Positions 1-7,438 are shown, numbered from the stretch's first letter. The stretch is 27,058 bases of DNA from DASUAO01 sp046484625 (GCA_046484625.1 JAWOIO010000027.1:1-27058); one strand, 5' to 3'. The notes: generated by a model from the letters alone, not told the origin. Made by a program: numbers and translations.

Positions 1-1
1 G

Positions 2-691
2 CCTGTCGCGAAGAAGGCGCCGGCCAAGAAGCAGGCGCCGGCCAAGAAGAAGGCGCCGGCCAAGAAGCAGGCGCCGGCCAAGAAGAAGGCGCCGGCCAAG
101 AAGAAGGCGCCGGCCAAGAAGAAGGCGCCGGCCAAGAAGAAAGCGCCGGCATCGGCGAAGAAGCAGGTGACGACGAAGCCCGCCGCCGGGAAGAAGGCAG
201 CGGCGACCAAGGTCGCCCCGGCCGCACCGGCGACTCCCGAGGTCCCGGTCCGAACGCTGAAGAAGGGTCACGTCATCTGCGAGCTCTCTGGCTTCGAGGT
301 CCTGCCCGGGGGCCCCGCGCTCGCACCGAAGACGATCGAGCGGCTGCGGCTGAAGCTGGTCGACGAGCGCGAGCGACTGCTCCGCCAGGCCGAGGAGCTG
401 GCGGCCGAGGCCGACCAGCTCGCCCACGACCGCGAGGCGGGGGACACGCAGTTCGACGAGGAGTCGGGCGAGGGCGACACGGTCAACGTCGAGCGGGAGC
501 GCGACCTCCTGCTCTCGGCATCCGCGCGCAACGCGGTCGAGGAGATCGACGACGCGCTCGCGCGGATCAAGAAGGGCACCTACGGGTTCTGCTCGCCGGC
601 CGGGAAGCGGTTGTCGCTCGATCGCCTCGAGGCCTTCCCGTGGGCCAACGTCTGCGTCGATTGCAAGGCGCGTGCCGAACGGCGTCGCTGA
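2..691 (+). CDS. DksA/TraR-family zinc-finger-like protein with lysine-rich repeat tail (5' partial)
   Basis: The reading frame is open from the first bases of the window, so the start lies upstream. The visible N-terminus is a basic low-complexity tail: seven 18-bp units encoding KK(K/Q)APA (26-151), preceded by a KKAPA remnant, resembling bacterial histone-H1-like tails. A charged helical segment follows, with acidic runs such as DEESGEGDTVNVERERD. The C-terminus matches the DksA/TraR finger pattern GTYGFC...RLEAFPWANVCVDC. One of the four usual zinc ligands is missing: the first pair reads C-S-P-A instead of CxxC, while the second CxxC is intact. Family members bind RNA polymerase near the secondary channel; the basic tail suggests additional nucleic-acid contact (inference). 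The last 20 bp overlap lspA. In related genomes this gene commonly follows ileS. A GTG at 167 could serve as an internal start but would discard the in-frame repeats. Confidence 0.8.
   Translation, partial: PVAKKAPAKKQAPAKKKAPAKKQAPAKKKAPAKKKAPAKKKAPAKKKAPASAKKQVTTKPAAGKKAAATKVAPAAPATPEVPVRTLKKGHVICELSGFEVLPGGPALAPKTIERLRLKLVDERERLLRQAEELAAEADQLAHDREAGDTQFDEESGEGDTVNVERERDLLLSASARNAVEEIDDALARIKKGTYGFCSPAGKRLSLDRLEAFPWANVCVDCKARAERRR
26..151 (+). repeat. Seven tandem 18-bp units encoding KKxAPA
   Basis: The unit is AAGAAGMAGGCGCCGGCC (M = A or C). It begins at 26, 44, 62, 80, 98, 116 and 134, and a shortened 15-bp copy precedes it at 11-25. Copies differ mainly at the third codon (AAG or CAG), and the last has AAA and GCA changes. 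All units are in frame with the DksA-like gene, so this is a protein-coding repeat prone to copy-number change. Confidence 0.93.
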
Positions 692-1196
692 CGATCCCAC
701 GGAGCGCGCGCGTGCCGGGCCGCGCGGCCGACGACTCGCGTGGTGCGTGGTCGTTGCCGTGGTCGTCACTGACCAGCTGACGAAGGCGTGGGCCGTCTCC
801 GCGCTGGACGACGGGCCGATCTCGATCATCGGCACCACGATCGAGCTGCGCCTCGGGTACAACTCCGGCGCTGCGTTCAGCCTGTTCGGCGACTACGGCG
901 TCGTCCTCGCCCTGCTCGCGATCGCGATGGTCGTCGTGCTCGTCCGTATGGTGCATCGGAGCAAGGACGTCTGGATGATCGGAGCGTTGGCGCTCGTGCT
1001 CGGGGGCGCGCTCGGGAACCTCGCCGACCGCATGTTCCGCGCCCCGGGATTCCTGCGGGGTGCGGTCGTGGACTTCGTGCACATCGATCCGATCCCCACG
1101 TTCAACGTCGCCGATGCCGCGCTGACGGTGGGGGCGGTCACGCTGGTCCTGGCCGGGTTCTTCGGCGACCGCCGAGTCGGCGACACGATGTCGTGA
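672..1196 (+). CDS. lspA: Lipoprotein signal peptidase II
   Basis: LspA is the membrane aspartyl peptidase that removes the signal peptide from diacylglyceryl-prolipoproteins. The 174-residue product has the family's length and motifs in order: DQLTKAW (34-40), NSGAAFS (64-70), GGALGNLADR (111-120) and VVDFVHID...FNVADAA (132-149). The two catalytic aspartates are D119 (in NLADR) and D148 (in FNVAD). Four hydrophobic segments fit the four-helix topology. The GTG start at 672 lies inside the end of the upstream DksA-like gene (20-bp overlap), and the stop overlaps the GTG of the pseudouridine synthase by 4 bp, so the three genes are very likely co-transcribed and translationally coupled. The assignment is secure; only the exact start is uncertain. 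Confidence 0.95.
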   Translation: MPNGVADDPTERARAGPRGRRLAWCVVVAVVVTDQLTKAWAVSALDDGPISIIGTTIELRLGYNSGAAFSLFGDYGVVLALLAIAMVVVLVRMVHRSKDVWMIGALALVLGGALGNLADRMFRAPGFLRGAVVDFVHIDPIPTFNVADAALTVGAVTLVLAGFFGDRRVGDTMS

Positions 1197-2176
1197 CGCC
1201 CGACCCGCCGAGCCTCGACCACGAGCCGCTCGTCGTCCCGGCCACGCTCGCGGGAGAGCGGGTCGATAGGGCGATCTCGCTCCTCACCGGCTGGAGCCGC
1301 GCCGAGGTGCAGGTGCTCGTGCGGGCCGGCGACATCCTGGTGGGTGGCCGACCGGTCGCGAAGAGCCGACGGCTCGAGGCCGGAGAGATCGTGGAGATCC
1401 TCGCCGGGCCGGCGATCCCCGGTCTACCGGTCGGCGAGGACGTGCCGCTGGATGTGCGGTTCTCCGACGAGCACCTGCTCGTGCTGGCGAAGCCGGCGGG
1501 TCTCGTGGTGCACCCGGGGCCCGGCCACGACCACGGGACCCTCGTGCACGGCGTGCTCGCGCGGTACCCGGAGGTCGCGGGGGTCGGTGAGCCGACGCGC
1601 CCGGGGATCGTTCACCGTCTCGACCGCGACACGAGCGGCCTGATGATCGTGGCCCGCACCCAGGACGCCTACGACGCGCTCGTCGACGCGTTCGCCACCC
1701 ACACGGTCGACCGTCGCTACCTCGCGCTCGTCTCGGGGACTCCCGGTTCGCGGCGTGGGGTCGTCGACGCGCCGATCGGGCGCTCCACACGACGACGCAC
1801 GCGCATGGCGGTACGCGACAGCGGACGACCGGCGCGAACGGCCTATGAGGTGCTCGAGACCTGGGACGACCCGGAGGTGTGCCTCCTCGAGTGCACGCTC
1901 GAGACGGGACGGACGCATCAGGTCCGCGTGCACCTGAGTGCGATCGGGCACCCGATCGTGGGGGACCGCACCTATGGGGGCCGGGTCCTGCCCGACGCGC
2001 CCGCCCGTCCGTTCCTCCACGCCCACCGCCTGGTGTTCGAGCACCCGCTCCGTGGTGAACCGATCGACCTGGAGGATCCGCTCCCGACCGAGCTGGCGCG
2101 CCTGCGTGCGTCGCTCGGTGCCCCGACAGGTCGTGTCGAACGGCCCGAGGGCCCTGACGAGGACACCGCGGGCTAG
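1193..2176 (+). CDS. rluD: RluA/RluD-family 23S rRNA pseudouridine synthase
   Basis: This enzyme isomerises uridine to pseudouridine in structured RNA; RluD-type members act on 23S rRNA. The 327-residue product has an N-terminal S4 RNA-binding domain (about 20-80, SRAEVQVLVRAGDILVGG). The synthase domain carries the motif II sequence GIVHRLDRDTSGL, with catalytic D144, and GRTHQVRVHL. The frame is open far upstream, but the GTG at 1193 is chosen because it overlaps the lspA stop by 4 bp and directly precedes the S4 domain. The lspA-rluD pairing is common in bacteria. The exact target uridines (RluD versus RluC-like) cannot be read from sequence. The stop codon overlaps the stop of the opposing Rrf2 gene. 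Confidence 0.92.
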   Translation: MTPDPPSLDHEPLVVPATLAGERVDRAISLLTGWSRAEVQVLVRAGDILVGGRPVAKSRRLEAGEIVEILAGPAIPGLPVGEDVPLDVRFSDEHLLVLAKPAGLVVHPGPGHDHGTLVHGVLARYPEVAGVGEPTRPGIVHRLDRDTSGLMIVARTQDAYDALVDAFATHTVDRRYLALVSGTPGSRRGVVDAPIGRSTRRRTRMAVRDSGRPARTAYEVLETWDDPEVCLLECTLETGRTHQVRVHLSAIGHPIVGDRTYGGRVLPDAPARPFLHAHRLVFEHPLRGEPIDLEDPLPTELARLRASLGAPTGRVERPEGPDEDTAG

Positions 2177-2601
2177 GACGCCGAGCCGCTCGCCTCCGGG
2201 TGGCCGACGCGGGTCTGGTGGACCAGGTCGGCGAGCGACACGCGTTCGAGCAGCTCGCGCATCTCCTCGGAGACACCCGACCAGACCTCCTGCAGGACAC
2301 AGTGCCCTTCGCAGTGGTCGTGCTCGCCCACGACGGTGACGAGTGGCCCATCGACCGCGCCCAGGATCTGGGCCAACGTGATCTCGGCGGCCGGTCGGGC
2401 GAGCACGTAGCCCCCGCCGACGCCGCGCTTCGAACGGACGAGCCCTGCGCCCTTGACCGCGAGCAGGATCTGCTCGAGGTAGGGCTGGGGGAGCGTGGTC
2501 CGCTCGGCGATCTCCTTCACCGAGGTCGGGAGGTCGGACTCGTGCAGCGCGAGGGACAGGAGTGCCCGGGCGGCGTAGTCGCCGCGAGTCGAGACCTTCA
2601 T
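2173..2601 (-). CDS. Rrf2-family transcriptional regulator
   Basis: This 142-residue protein is an Rrf2/IscR-type winged-helix regulator. It begins MKVSTRGDYAARALL, the family's signature N-terminus, followed by the helix-turn-helix TVKEIAERT-like segment (SVKEIAERTTLPQPYLEQIL) and wing RSKRGVGGGYVLARP. The loop that holds the Fe-S ligands in IscR contains only two cysteines here (C97 and C101, in DHCEGHC) with neighbouring histidines, so cluster binding would need a non-IscR ligand set. The ATG at 2601 is preceded by GAGGA at good spacing; an upstream in-frame start at 2643 is less likely. It is transcribed divergently from the phosphodiesterase gene across a 64-bp spacer. Its targets, possibly its own promoter or redox genes, are not evident. 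Confidence 0.9.
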   Translation of the reverse strand: MKVSTRGDYAARALLSLALHESDLPTSVKEIAERTTLPQPYLEQILLAVKGAGLVRSKRGVGGGYVLARPAAEITLAQILGAVDGPLVTVVGEHDHCEGHCVLQEVWSGVSEEMRELLERVSLADLVHQTRVGHPEASGSAS

Positions 2602-2653
2602 CGCGTCCTCATGGTCGCGCAGGCGAGCGACGTCGGGCGACACCGATGCTCGG

Positions 2654-2659
2654 TACCCT
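2654..2659 (+). promoter_or_regulatory. -10 element (TACCCT), probable leaderless promoter of the phosphodiesterase gene
   Basis: The sequence GGTACCCT precedes the ATG at 2666 by exactly 6 nt after the hexamer, so transcription would start at or next to the start codon. No Shine-Dalgarno sequence is present and no -35 box stands out. The same arrangement recurs at several other genes in the window. Confidence 0.55.
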
Positions 2660-2665
2660 GCCCCG

Positions 2666-3841
2666 ATGCCCCCCTCCCCGATGTCCCCTGCTCCGGCGGA
2701 TCCGTTCGACGCGGGCGAACCGTGCCGTCCGCGCTACGACGGGGCCGACGTCTGTGCCGTGGTCCCGGCCCTGCTGGGCGCGCGGGATGCGACCTGGCTG
2801 CCCGCCTCGGCCGGCGAGGCGCGGGCCGTCGTGCTGCTCGTGATCGACGGACTCGGATGGGATGCGCTGGGCGAACGACGAGGCCGCCTCCCGGCGTTCG
2901 ACGCGTGCGAAGGGGGCCCGGTCACCACGGTGGCACCGTCGACGACCGCGGCCGCGCTGACCTCGATCACGACCGGTCTCGCGCCGTCCCAGCACGGGCT
3001 CATCGGGTACCGGGTGCGGGTCGACGGCCAGGTGCTGAACGCGCTCTCCTGGCAGACCGACGCGCGTCCCGCCCCCGATCCCGGGGTGGTGCAGCGGCAC
3101 GCCCCGTTCCGTGGTCGTCCCGTCGCGGTGGTCACCAAGCACGAGTTCCGGGGATCGGGGTTCACCGAGGCGCACCTGCGCGGCGGGGACTTCCACGGTT
3201 GGCGGACCGTGTCGTCGCTCGTGGGGGAGTGCTGCCGTCTCGTCGCCCAGGGAGCACCCCTCGTCTACGCGTACTACCCCGGGGTCGACGAGGTCGCTCA
3301 TCGGTACGGCCTCGAGGACGGCTTCTACGACGCCGAGGTGCGCTTCGCCGACCGCCTGGTCGGCGAGCTGGTGTCGTCGCTGCCCGCCGACGTGGCCGTG
3401 CTGGTCACGGCCGACCACGGGCAGGTGCACCTCGAGTCGGAGTCCTGGGTCGAGCTGGGGGCGTCGCTCGATCCCCTGGTCGAGTCCTGCTCGGGTGACG
3501 GCCGGTTCCGGTATCTCCATGCCCGCCGGGGTGCCGCCGAGGATCTCGCCGCCGCCGCGCGGGCGGAGCACGGGTCGCGCGCGTGGGTCCGATCCCGCGA
3601 TGAGCTGCTCGAGGCCGGCTGGCTGGGGCCCCCACCCCCGTCGGCCGTCCTGCGGCGGATCGGCGACGTGGTGCTCGCGGCGCAGGGCGATGCCGCGTTC
3701 GTCGACCCGGCCCTGCCGTACGAGACGCGGCTGCGCTCGGCCCACGGGTCGCTCACCGCGGCCGAGATGCAGGTGCCGCTGCTCGGGGCCCGGGGCACCG
3801 GGACCTCGCGGGGAGTATGGTCGGAAACGACACTGGTGTAG
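2666..3841 (+). CDS. Type I phosphodiesterase / nucleotide pyrophosphatase (alkaline phosphatase superfamily)
   Basis: The 391-residue product belongs to the NPP branch of the alkaline phosphatase superfamily, which uses a threonine nucleophile and two metal ions to cleave phosphodiesters or pyrophosphates. Recognisable blocks are VLLVIDGLGWD (metal-binding D61), APSTTAAALTSITTG (nucleophile most likely T94), SQHGLIGY, YYPGVDEVAHRYG (aspartate and histidine ligands) and VTADHGQVH (Asp-His ligands). No signal peptide or membrane segment is visible, so a cytoplasmic location is likely. The physiological substrate is unknown. The ATG at 2666 fits the adjacent -10 element; an in-frame ATG at 2681 is possible. 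It lies just upstream of dnaE in the same direction, although a strong palindrome separates them. Confidence 0.88.
   Translation: MPPSPMSPAPADPFDAGEPCRPRYDGADVCAVVPALLGARDATWLPASAGEARAVVLLVIDGLGWDALGERRGRLPAFDACEGGPVTTVAPSTTAAALTSITTGLAPSQHGLIGYRVRVDGQVLNALSWQTDARPAPDPGVVQRHAPFRGRPVAVVTKHEFRGSGFTEAHLRGGDFHGWRTVSSLVGECCRLVAQGAPLVYAYYPGVDEVAHRYGLEDGFYDAEVRFADRLVGELVSSLPADVAVLVTADHGQVHLESESWVELGASLDPLVESCSGDGRFRYLHARRGAAEDLAAAARAEHGSRAWVRSRDELLEAGWLGPPPPSAVLRRIGDVVLAAQGDAAFVDPALPYETRLRSAHGSLTAAEMQVPLLGARGTGTSRGVWSETTLV
3816..3821 (+). promoter_or_regulatory. Possible -10 element (TATGGT) for dnaE
   Basis: TATGGT lies in the last codons of the phosphodiesterase gene, about 100 bp before the dnaE start. 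A transcript beginning near 3829 would carry the palindrome and repeat at 3841-3895 in its leader. No -35 element is evident, so this is tentative. Confidence 0.3.
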
Positions 3842-3866
3842 TTCCTCCACAGGCCTGTGGAGGAAC
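3841..3866 (+). promoter_or_regulatory. 26-bp perfect palindrome between phosphodiesterase gene and dnaE
   Basis: The left half GTTCCTCCACAGG is followed directly by its exact reverse complement CCTGTGGAGGAAC. As RNA it gives an 11-bp stem with a GGCC loop. The first base is the last base of the upstream TAG stop. No T-run follows, so it could be a factor-independent terminator without U-tract, a dyad operator, or a leader hairpin acting on dnaE. The right arm contains GGAGGA, a near-perfect Shine-Dalgarno core. Confidence 0.7.
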
Positions 3867-3895
3867 AGGCGAACAGGCGTGTGGAGGAACAGGCG
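3856..3895 (+). repeat. 16-bp direct repeat with 24-bp period in the dnaE leader
   Basis: TGTGGAGGAACAGGCG occurs at 3856-3871 and again at 3880-3895; an extra AACAGGCG lies between them. The first copy includes the right arm of the palindrome, so the left arm at 3841-3851 can pair with either copy. Confidence 0.9.
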
Positions 3896-3920
3896 TGGAG
3901 AAGGCGGAGCCAGCCCGGCT

Positions 3921-6900
3921 GTGAGCAAGTCGTTCGTGCACCTGCATCTGCACACCGAGTACTCGATGCTCGACGGCGCGGCGCGCGTCCCCGACGTGAT
4001 CGCGAGTGCCGTCGCCGACGGTCAGCCCGCGGTCGGCATCACCGACCACGGGAACATGTACGGGGTCCTCGACTTCTCGCGTGCAGCGATCGACGCGGGG
4101 ATCAAGCCGGTCATCGGGACCGAGGCGTACTTCGTCACCACCAGCCGCTTCGATCGCCCGCGCCGCGCCGAGCACGAGATCTTCCACCTGACGGTCCTCG
4201 CCATGAACGACGCGGGCTACCGCAACCTGATGAAGCTTTCGTCACAGGCCTACCTCGACGGCTACTTCTACAAGCCCCGGATGGACTTCGAGCTGCTCGC
4301 GGCGCACAGCGAGGGGATCGTCGCCACGAGCGGCTGCCTGGGGAGCGCGATCTGTCAGGCCCTGCTCGCCGACGACGACAAGGGAGCGCGTGAGCTCGCC
4401 GGGCGCTTCGTCGACATCCTCGGCCGCGACAGCTTCTTCATCGAGATGCAGGATCATGGTCTCCCCGAGCAGCACCGGGTCAACACCAAGCTGCTGCGGA
4501 TCGCGCGCGACCTCCGGATCGGGTTGCTCGCCACGAACGACAGCCACTACACGCACCGCGCCGATGCCGAGGCGCACGATGCCCTGCTGTGCGTGCAGAC
4601 CGGGCGTACGCGCGACGACCCCAACCGTCTGCGCTTCGAGTCCGAGGAGTTCTACCTGAAGACCGCGAGCGAGATGCGGGGCCTGTTCGACGACTATCCG
4701 GAGGCGTGCGACAACACGCTGCTCATCGCGGAGCGGGCCGACCTCGAGCTCGAGTTCGGGAACGCGGTCCTTCCCGAGTTCCCGACGCCGGAAGGACACG
4801 ACGAGGACTCCTACCTGCGGGAGCTGACGCTCGAAGGGGCACGTGCTCGGTACGGGGAATCCCTCGCGGCACACGTGGCCGAGCGCATCGAGTTCGAGCT
4901 CGACGTGATCCAGGCGATGGGGTTCTCCGCGTACTTCCTGGTCGTCTGGGACCTCGTCCGCTACGCCCACGAGCGCGGCATCCGCGTCGGTCCGGGTCGG
5001 GGGAGCGCGGCAGGGTCGTGCGTCGCCTACTGCCTTCGGATCGTCGACATCGACCCGATCCGATACGACCTCCTGTTCGAGCGATTCCTCAACCCCGGCC
5101 GCACGCAGATGCCCGACATCGACATGGACTTCGACTCCCGGTACCGGGGAGAGATGATCAGGTACGCCGCCGAGCGGTATGGCTCGGACCATGTCGCCCA
5201 GATCGTGACGTTCTCGACGATCAAGGCGCGGGCCGCAGTGCGCGACGCGGCGCGCGTGCTCGGCTACCCGTACCTCGTCGGCGACAAGATCGCGAAGCTC
5301 ATGCCGCCGCTCATCATGGGCCGCGATACCCCGCTCGCCGCGTGCCTCGAGCTCAAGGAGAAGCACGAGGACGGCTACAAGATGGCGGGCGAGCTCCGTG
5401 TCCTGTACGAGAACGATCCGGACGCCCAGCGGGTGATCGACGTCGCTCGCGGGCTCGAGGGGCTCCGGCGTCAGGACGGGATCCACGCGGCGGCGGTGGT
5501 CATCACGCGCGAACCGCTGACCGAGTACCTCCCGGTCCAGCGCAAGCCGGTCTCGGGTGGCGACATCGCCGACGCGCCAATCGTCACGCAGTACGAGATG
5601 CACGGGGTCGAGGACCTCGGCCTGCTCAAGATGGACTTCCTCGGGCTGCGGAACCTCGACGTGCTCGAGGTGACGCTCGACCTGGTGGAGTCGTCGACGG
5701 GCACCCGGCCCGACATCGACCACGTCCCGCTCGACGACCCGGCGACGTTCGAGATGCTCCGACGAGGTGAGACGGTCGGTGTCTTCCAGCTCGAAGGTGG
5801 GCCGGTGCGGGCGTTGCTCCGGTCGCTCGCCCCGACCCGCTTCGAGGACATCGCCGCGCTCGTCGCCCTGTACCGCCCGGGCCCGATGGCCCAGAACTGG
5901 CACAACGAGTACGCGGACCGCAAGAACGGGCGTACGTCGGTCGACTACCCGCACCCCGACCTCGAGGAGATCCTCGCCCCCACCTACGGCCTGATGATCT
6001 ACCAGGAGCAGCTGATGCGGGTGGCGCAGAGGCTCGCCGGCTACACGCTCGAGGAGGCCGACAACCTCCGCAAGGCCACCGGGAAGAAGATCCGCGAGCT
6101 GATCGTGCAGGAGCGCACGAAGTTCGTCGACGGCTGCGTCGCGCAAGGCCACGACCGCGAGTTCGGCGAGCGGATCTTCGACACGATCGAACCATTCGCC
6201 GACTACTCGTTCAACAAGTCACACAGCGTCGGCTACGGATACCTCGCGTACCAGACCGCCTACCTGAAGGCGAACTATCCCGTCGAGTACCTCGCCGCGC
6301 TGCTCACGAGTGTGAAGAGCAACAAGGACCAGACGGCTGTCTTCCTCAATGAGTGCCGTCAGCTGGGGGTCGGCGTGCTCGTCCCCGACGTGAACGAGTC
6401 GGAGCAGGACTTCACCGTGCGCACGGACGCCGATGCCAAGAAGACGATCCGCTACGGCCTGTCGGCCGTCCGCAATGTGGGACGCGGCGTCGTCGACCAC
6501 ATCGCGCACGCCCGAACGGAGGGCGGCCCGTTCGTCGACTTCCACGACTTCTGCGATCGCGTCGACCCGATCGCGCTCAACAAGCGCACGGTCGAGTCGC
6601 TGGCGAAGTCGGGGGCCTTCGACTCGCTCGGGCACCGGCGCAAGGGCATCGTCGACGTGCACGAGCAGCTCGTCGAGGACGCCGTTGCCCGCCACCGACG
6701 GCGCGATCAGGGCACCTTGTCGTTCTTCGACCTCGACGAAGGCGGTCTCGGAGGCGACGAGAGCTTCGACCATCGCCTCGACATCCCGGACACCGAGTAC
6801 CCGAAGACCCAGCGCCTCGCGTTCGAGAAGGAGATGCTCGGGCTCTACGTGAGCGACCATCCGCTCCTCGGCGTCGAGCATGCGCTCCGTCGACTCGTGG

Positions 6901-7427
6901 AGGGCTCGCTGTCAGAGCTCCGGGAGCGCGACGAGGGGACGGTGTGCACGGTCGGAGGAGTGGTCACCACACTGGCCCGCAAGTACACCAAGAAGGGCGA
7001 CCTCATGGCGACCTTCATGCTGGAGGACCTGGGCGCGGCCGTCGAGGTGATGGTGTTCCCGCGCGTCATGGCCGAGCACGGCCACGTCCTCGTCGACGAC
7101 GCCATCGTCGTGATGCGCTGTCGCGTGGACCAGCGCGACGACACCGCGAAGCTGATCGCGCTCGAGATCTCGAGTCCGGACCTCACGCCTGACGACGGGG
7201 ACGCACCGGTGCGCATCCGAGCCCGGATCGGCAACCTGTCGGACGCGAAGGTCGAGGCGCTCAAGCACGTGTTCGTGCGCCACCCCGGCGGCTGCCCGGT
7301 GTTCGTCCACCTCGAGCAGCCTGACAAGACGACGGTCATCCAGCTCGGCGACGAGTTTCGGGTCTCGCCCCGCAACGGGCTCTACGCCGAGCTCCGCGAG
7401 CTGCTCGGACCCGACTGCATCAGCTGA
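3921..7427 (+). CDS. dnaE: DNA polymerase III alpha subunit (DnaE1 type)
   Basis: This is the replicative C-family polymerase catalytic subunit, 1168 residues, near the usual 1150-1180 length. The N-terminal PHP domain is evident from VHLHLHTEYSMLDGA and VGITDHGNMYG; its intact histidines are typical of actinobacterial DnaE1, whose PHP domain is a proofreading exonuclease. The palm aspartates are D401 and D403 in PDIDMDF (399-405) and D572 in LLKMDFLGL. The segments VGPGRGSAAGS, YRPGPM, YQEQLM and FNKSHSVGYGYLAYQTAYLKANYP follow, then the C-terminal OB-fold (VCTVGGVVTTLARKYTKKGD). The GTG at 3921 is chosen because the conserved PHP start SKSFVHLH follows immediately; no strong Shine-Dalgarno is positioned for it. 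It ends 4 bp from the opposing small membrane gene. Confidence 0.97.
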   Translation: MSKSFVHLHLHTEYSMLDGAARVPDVIASAVADGQPAVGITDHGNMYGVLDFSRAAIDAGIKPVIGTEAYFVTTSRFDRPRRAEHEIFHLTVLAMNDAGYRNLMKLSSQAYLDGYFYKPRMDFELLAAHSEGIVATSGCLGSAICQALLADDDKGARELAGRFVDILGRDSFFIEMQDHGLPEQHRVNTKLLRIARDLRIGLLATNDSHYTHRADAEAHDALLCVQTGRTRDDPNRLRFESEEFYLKTASEMRGLFDDYPEACDNTLLIAERADLELEFGNAVLPEFPTPEGHDEDSYLRELTLEGARARYGESLAAHVAERIEFELDVIQAMGFSAYFLVVWDLVRYAHERGIRVGPGRGSAAGSCVAYCLRIVDIDPIRYDLLFERFLNPGRTQMPDIDMDFDSRYRGEMIRYAAERYGSDHVAQIVTFSTIKARAAVRDAARVLGYPYLVGDKIAKLMPPLIMGRDTPLAACLELKEKHEDGYKMAGELRVLYENDPDAQRVIDVARGLEGLRRQDGIHAAAVVITREPLTEYLPVQRKPVSGGDIADAPIVTQYEMHGVEDLGLLKMDFLGLRNLDVLEVTLDLVESSTGTRPDIDHVPLDDPATFEMLRRGETVGVFQLEGGPVRALLRSLAPTRFEDIAALVALYRPGPMAQNWHNEYADRKNGRTSVDYPHPDLEEILAPTYGLMIYQEQLMRVAQRLAGYTLEEADNLRKATGKKIRELIVQERTKFVDGCVAQGHDREFGERIFDTIEPFADYSFNKSHSVGYGYLAYQTAYLKANYPVEYLAALLTSVKSNKDQTAVFLNECRQLGVGVLVPDVNESEQDFTVRTDADAKKTIRYGLSAVRNVGRGVVDHIAHARTEGGPFVDFHDFCDRVDPIALNKRTVESLAKSGAFDSLGHRRKGIVDVHEQLVEDAVARHRRRDQGTLSFFDLDEGGLGGDESFDHRLDIPDTEYPKTQRLAFEKEMLGLYVSDHPLLGVEHALRRLVEGSLSELRERDEGTVCTVGGVVTTLARKYTKKGDLMATFMLEDLGAAVEVMVFPRVMAEHGHVLVDDAIVVMRCRVDQRDDTAKLIALEISSPDLTPDDGDAPVRIRARIGNLSDAKVEALKHVFVRHPGGCPVFVHLEQPDKTTVIQLGDEFRVSPRNGLYAELRELLGPDCIS

Positions 7428-7438
7428 GCCGTCAGCTG
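7421..7438. terminator. Symmetric hairpin shared by two convergent stop codons
   Basis: CAGCTGA-gccg-TCAGCTG is a perfect 7-bp stem with a 4-nt loop. The left arm ends in the dnaE TGA stop and the right arm begins with the complement of the TGA of the minus-strand gene. It may terminate transcription in both directions. No poly-T follows on either strand and the stem is short, so termination is inferred. Confidence 0.4.

Noticed and set aside
26..151. Regular 18-bp repeats resembling a CRISPR-like or satellite array
   Set aside because: The units abut with no spacers and encode an in-frame KKxAPA protein tail.
167..691. GTG at 167 as the start of the DksA-like gene
   Set aside because: The in-frame repeat upstream has no stop and fits a basic tail, so the gene most likely begins before the window.
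3857..4393. Reading frame encoding MEEQANRR/VEEQAWRR repeats in the dnaE leader
   Set aside because: Beyond the first 25 codons it is a frame-shifted shadow of dnaE; the repeat is better read as leader structure.
4242..6152. Long minus-strand open frame (636 codons) opposite dnaE
   Set aside because: Composition is a Val/Glu/Arg-rich antisense shadow typical of high-GC genes; no family motif, and dnaE on the other strand is certain.
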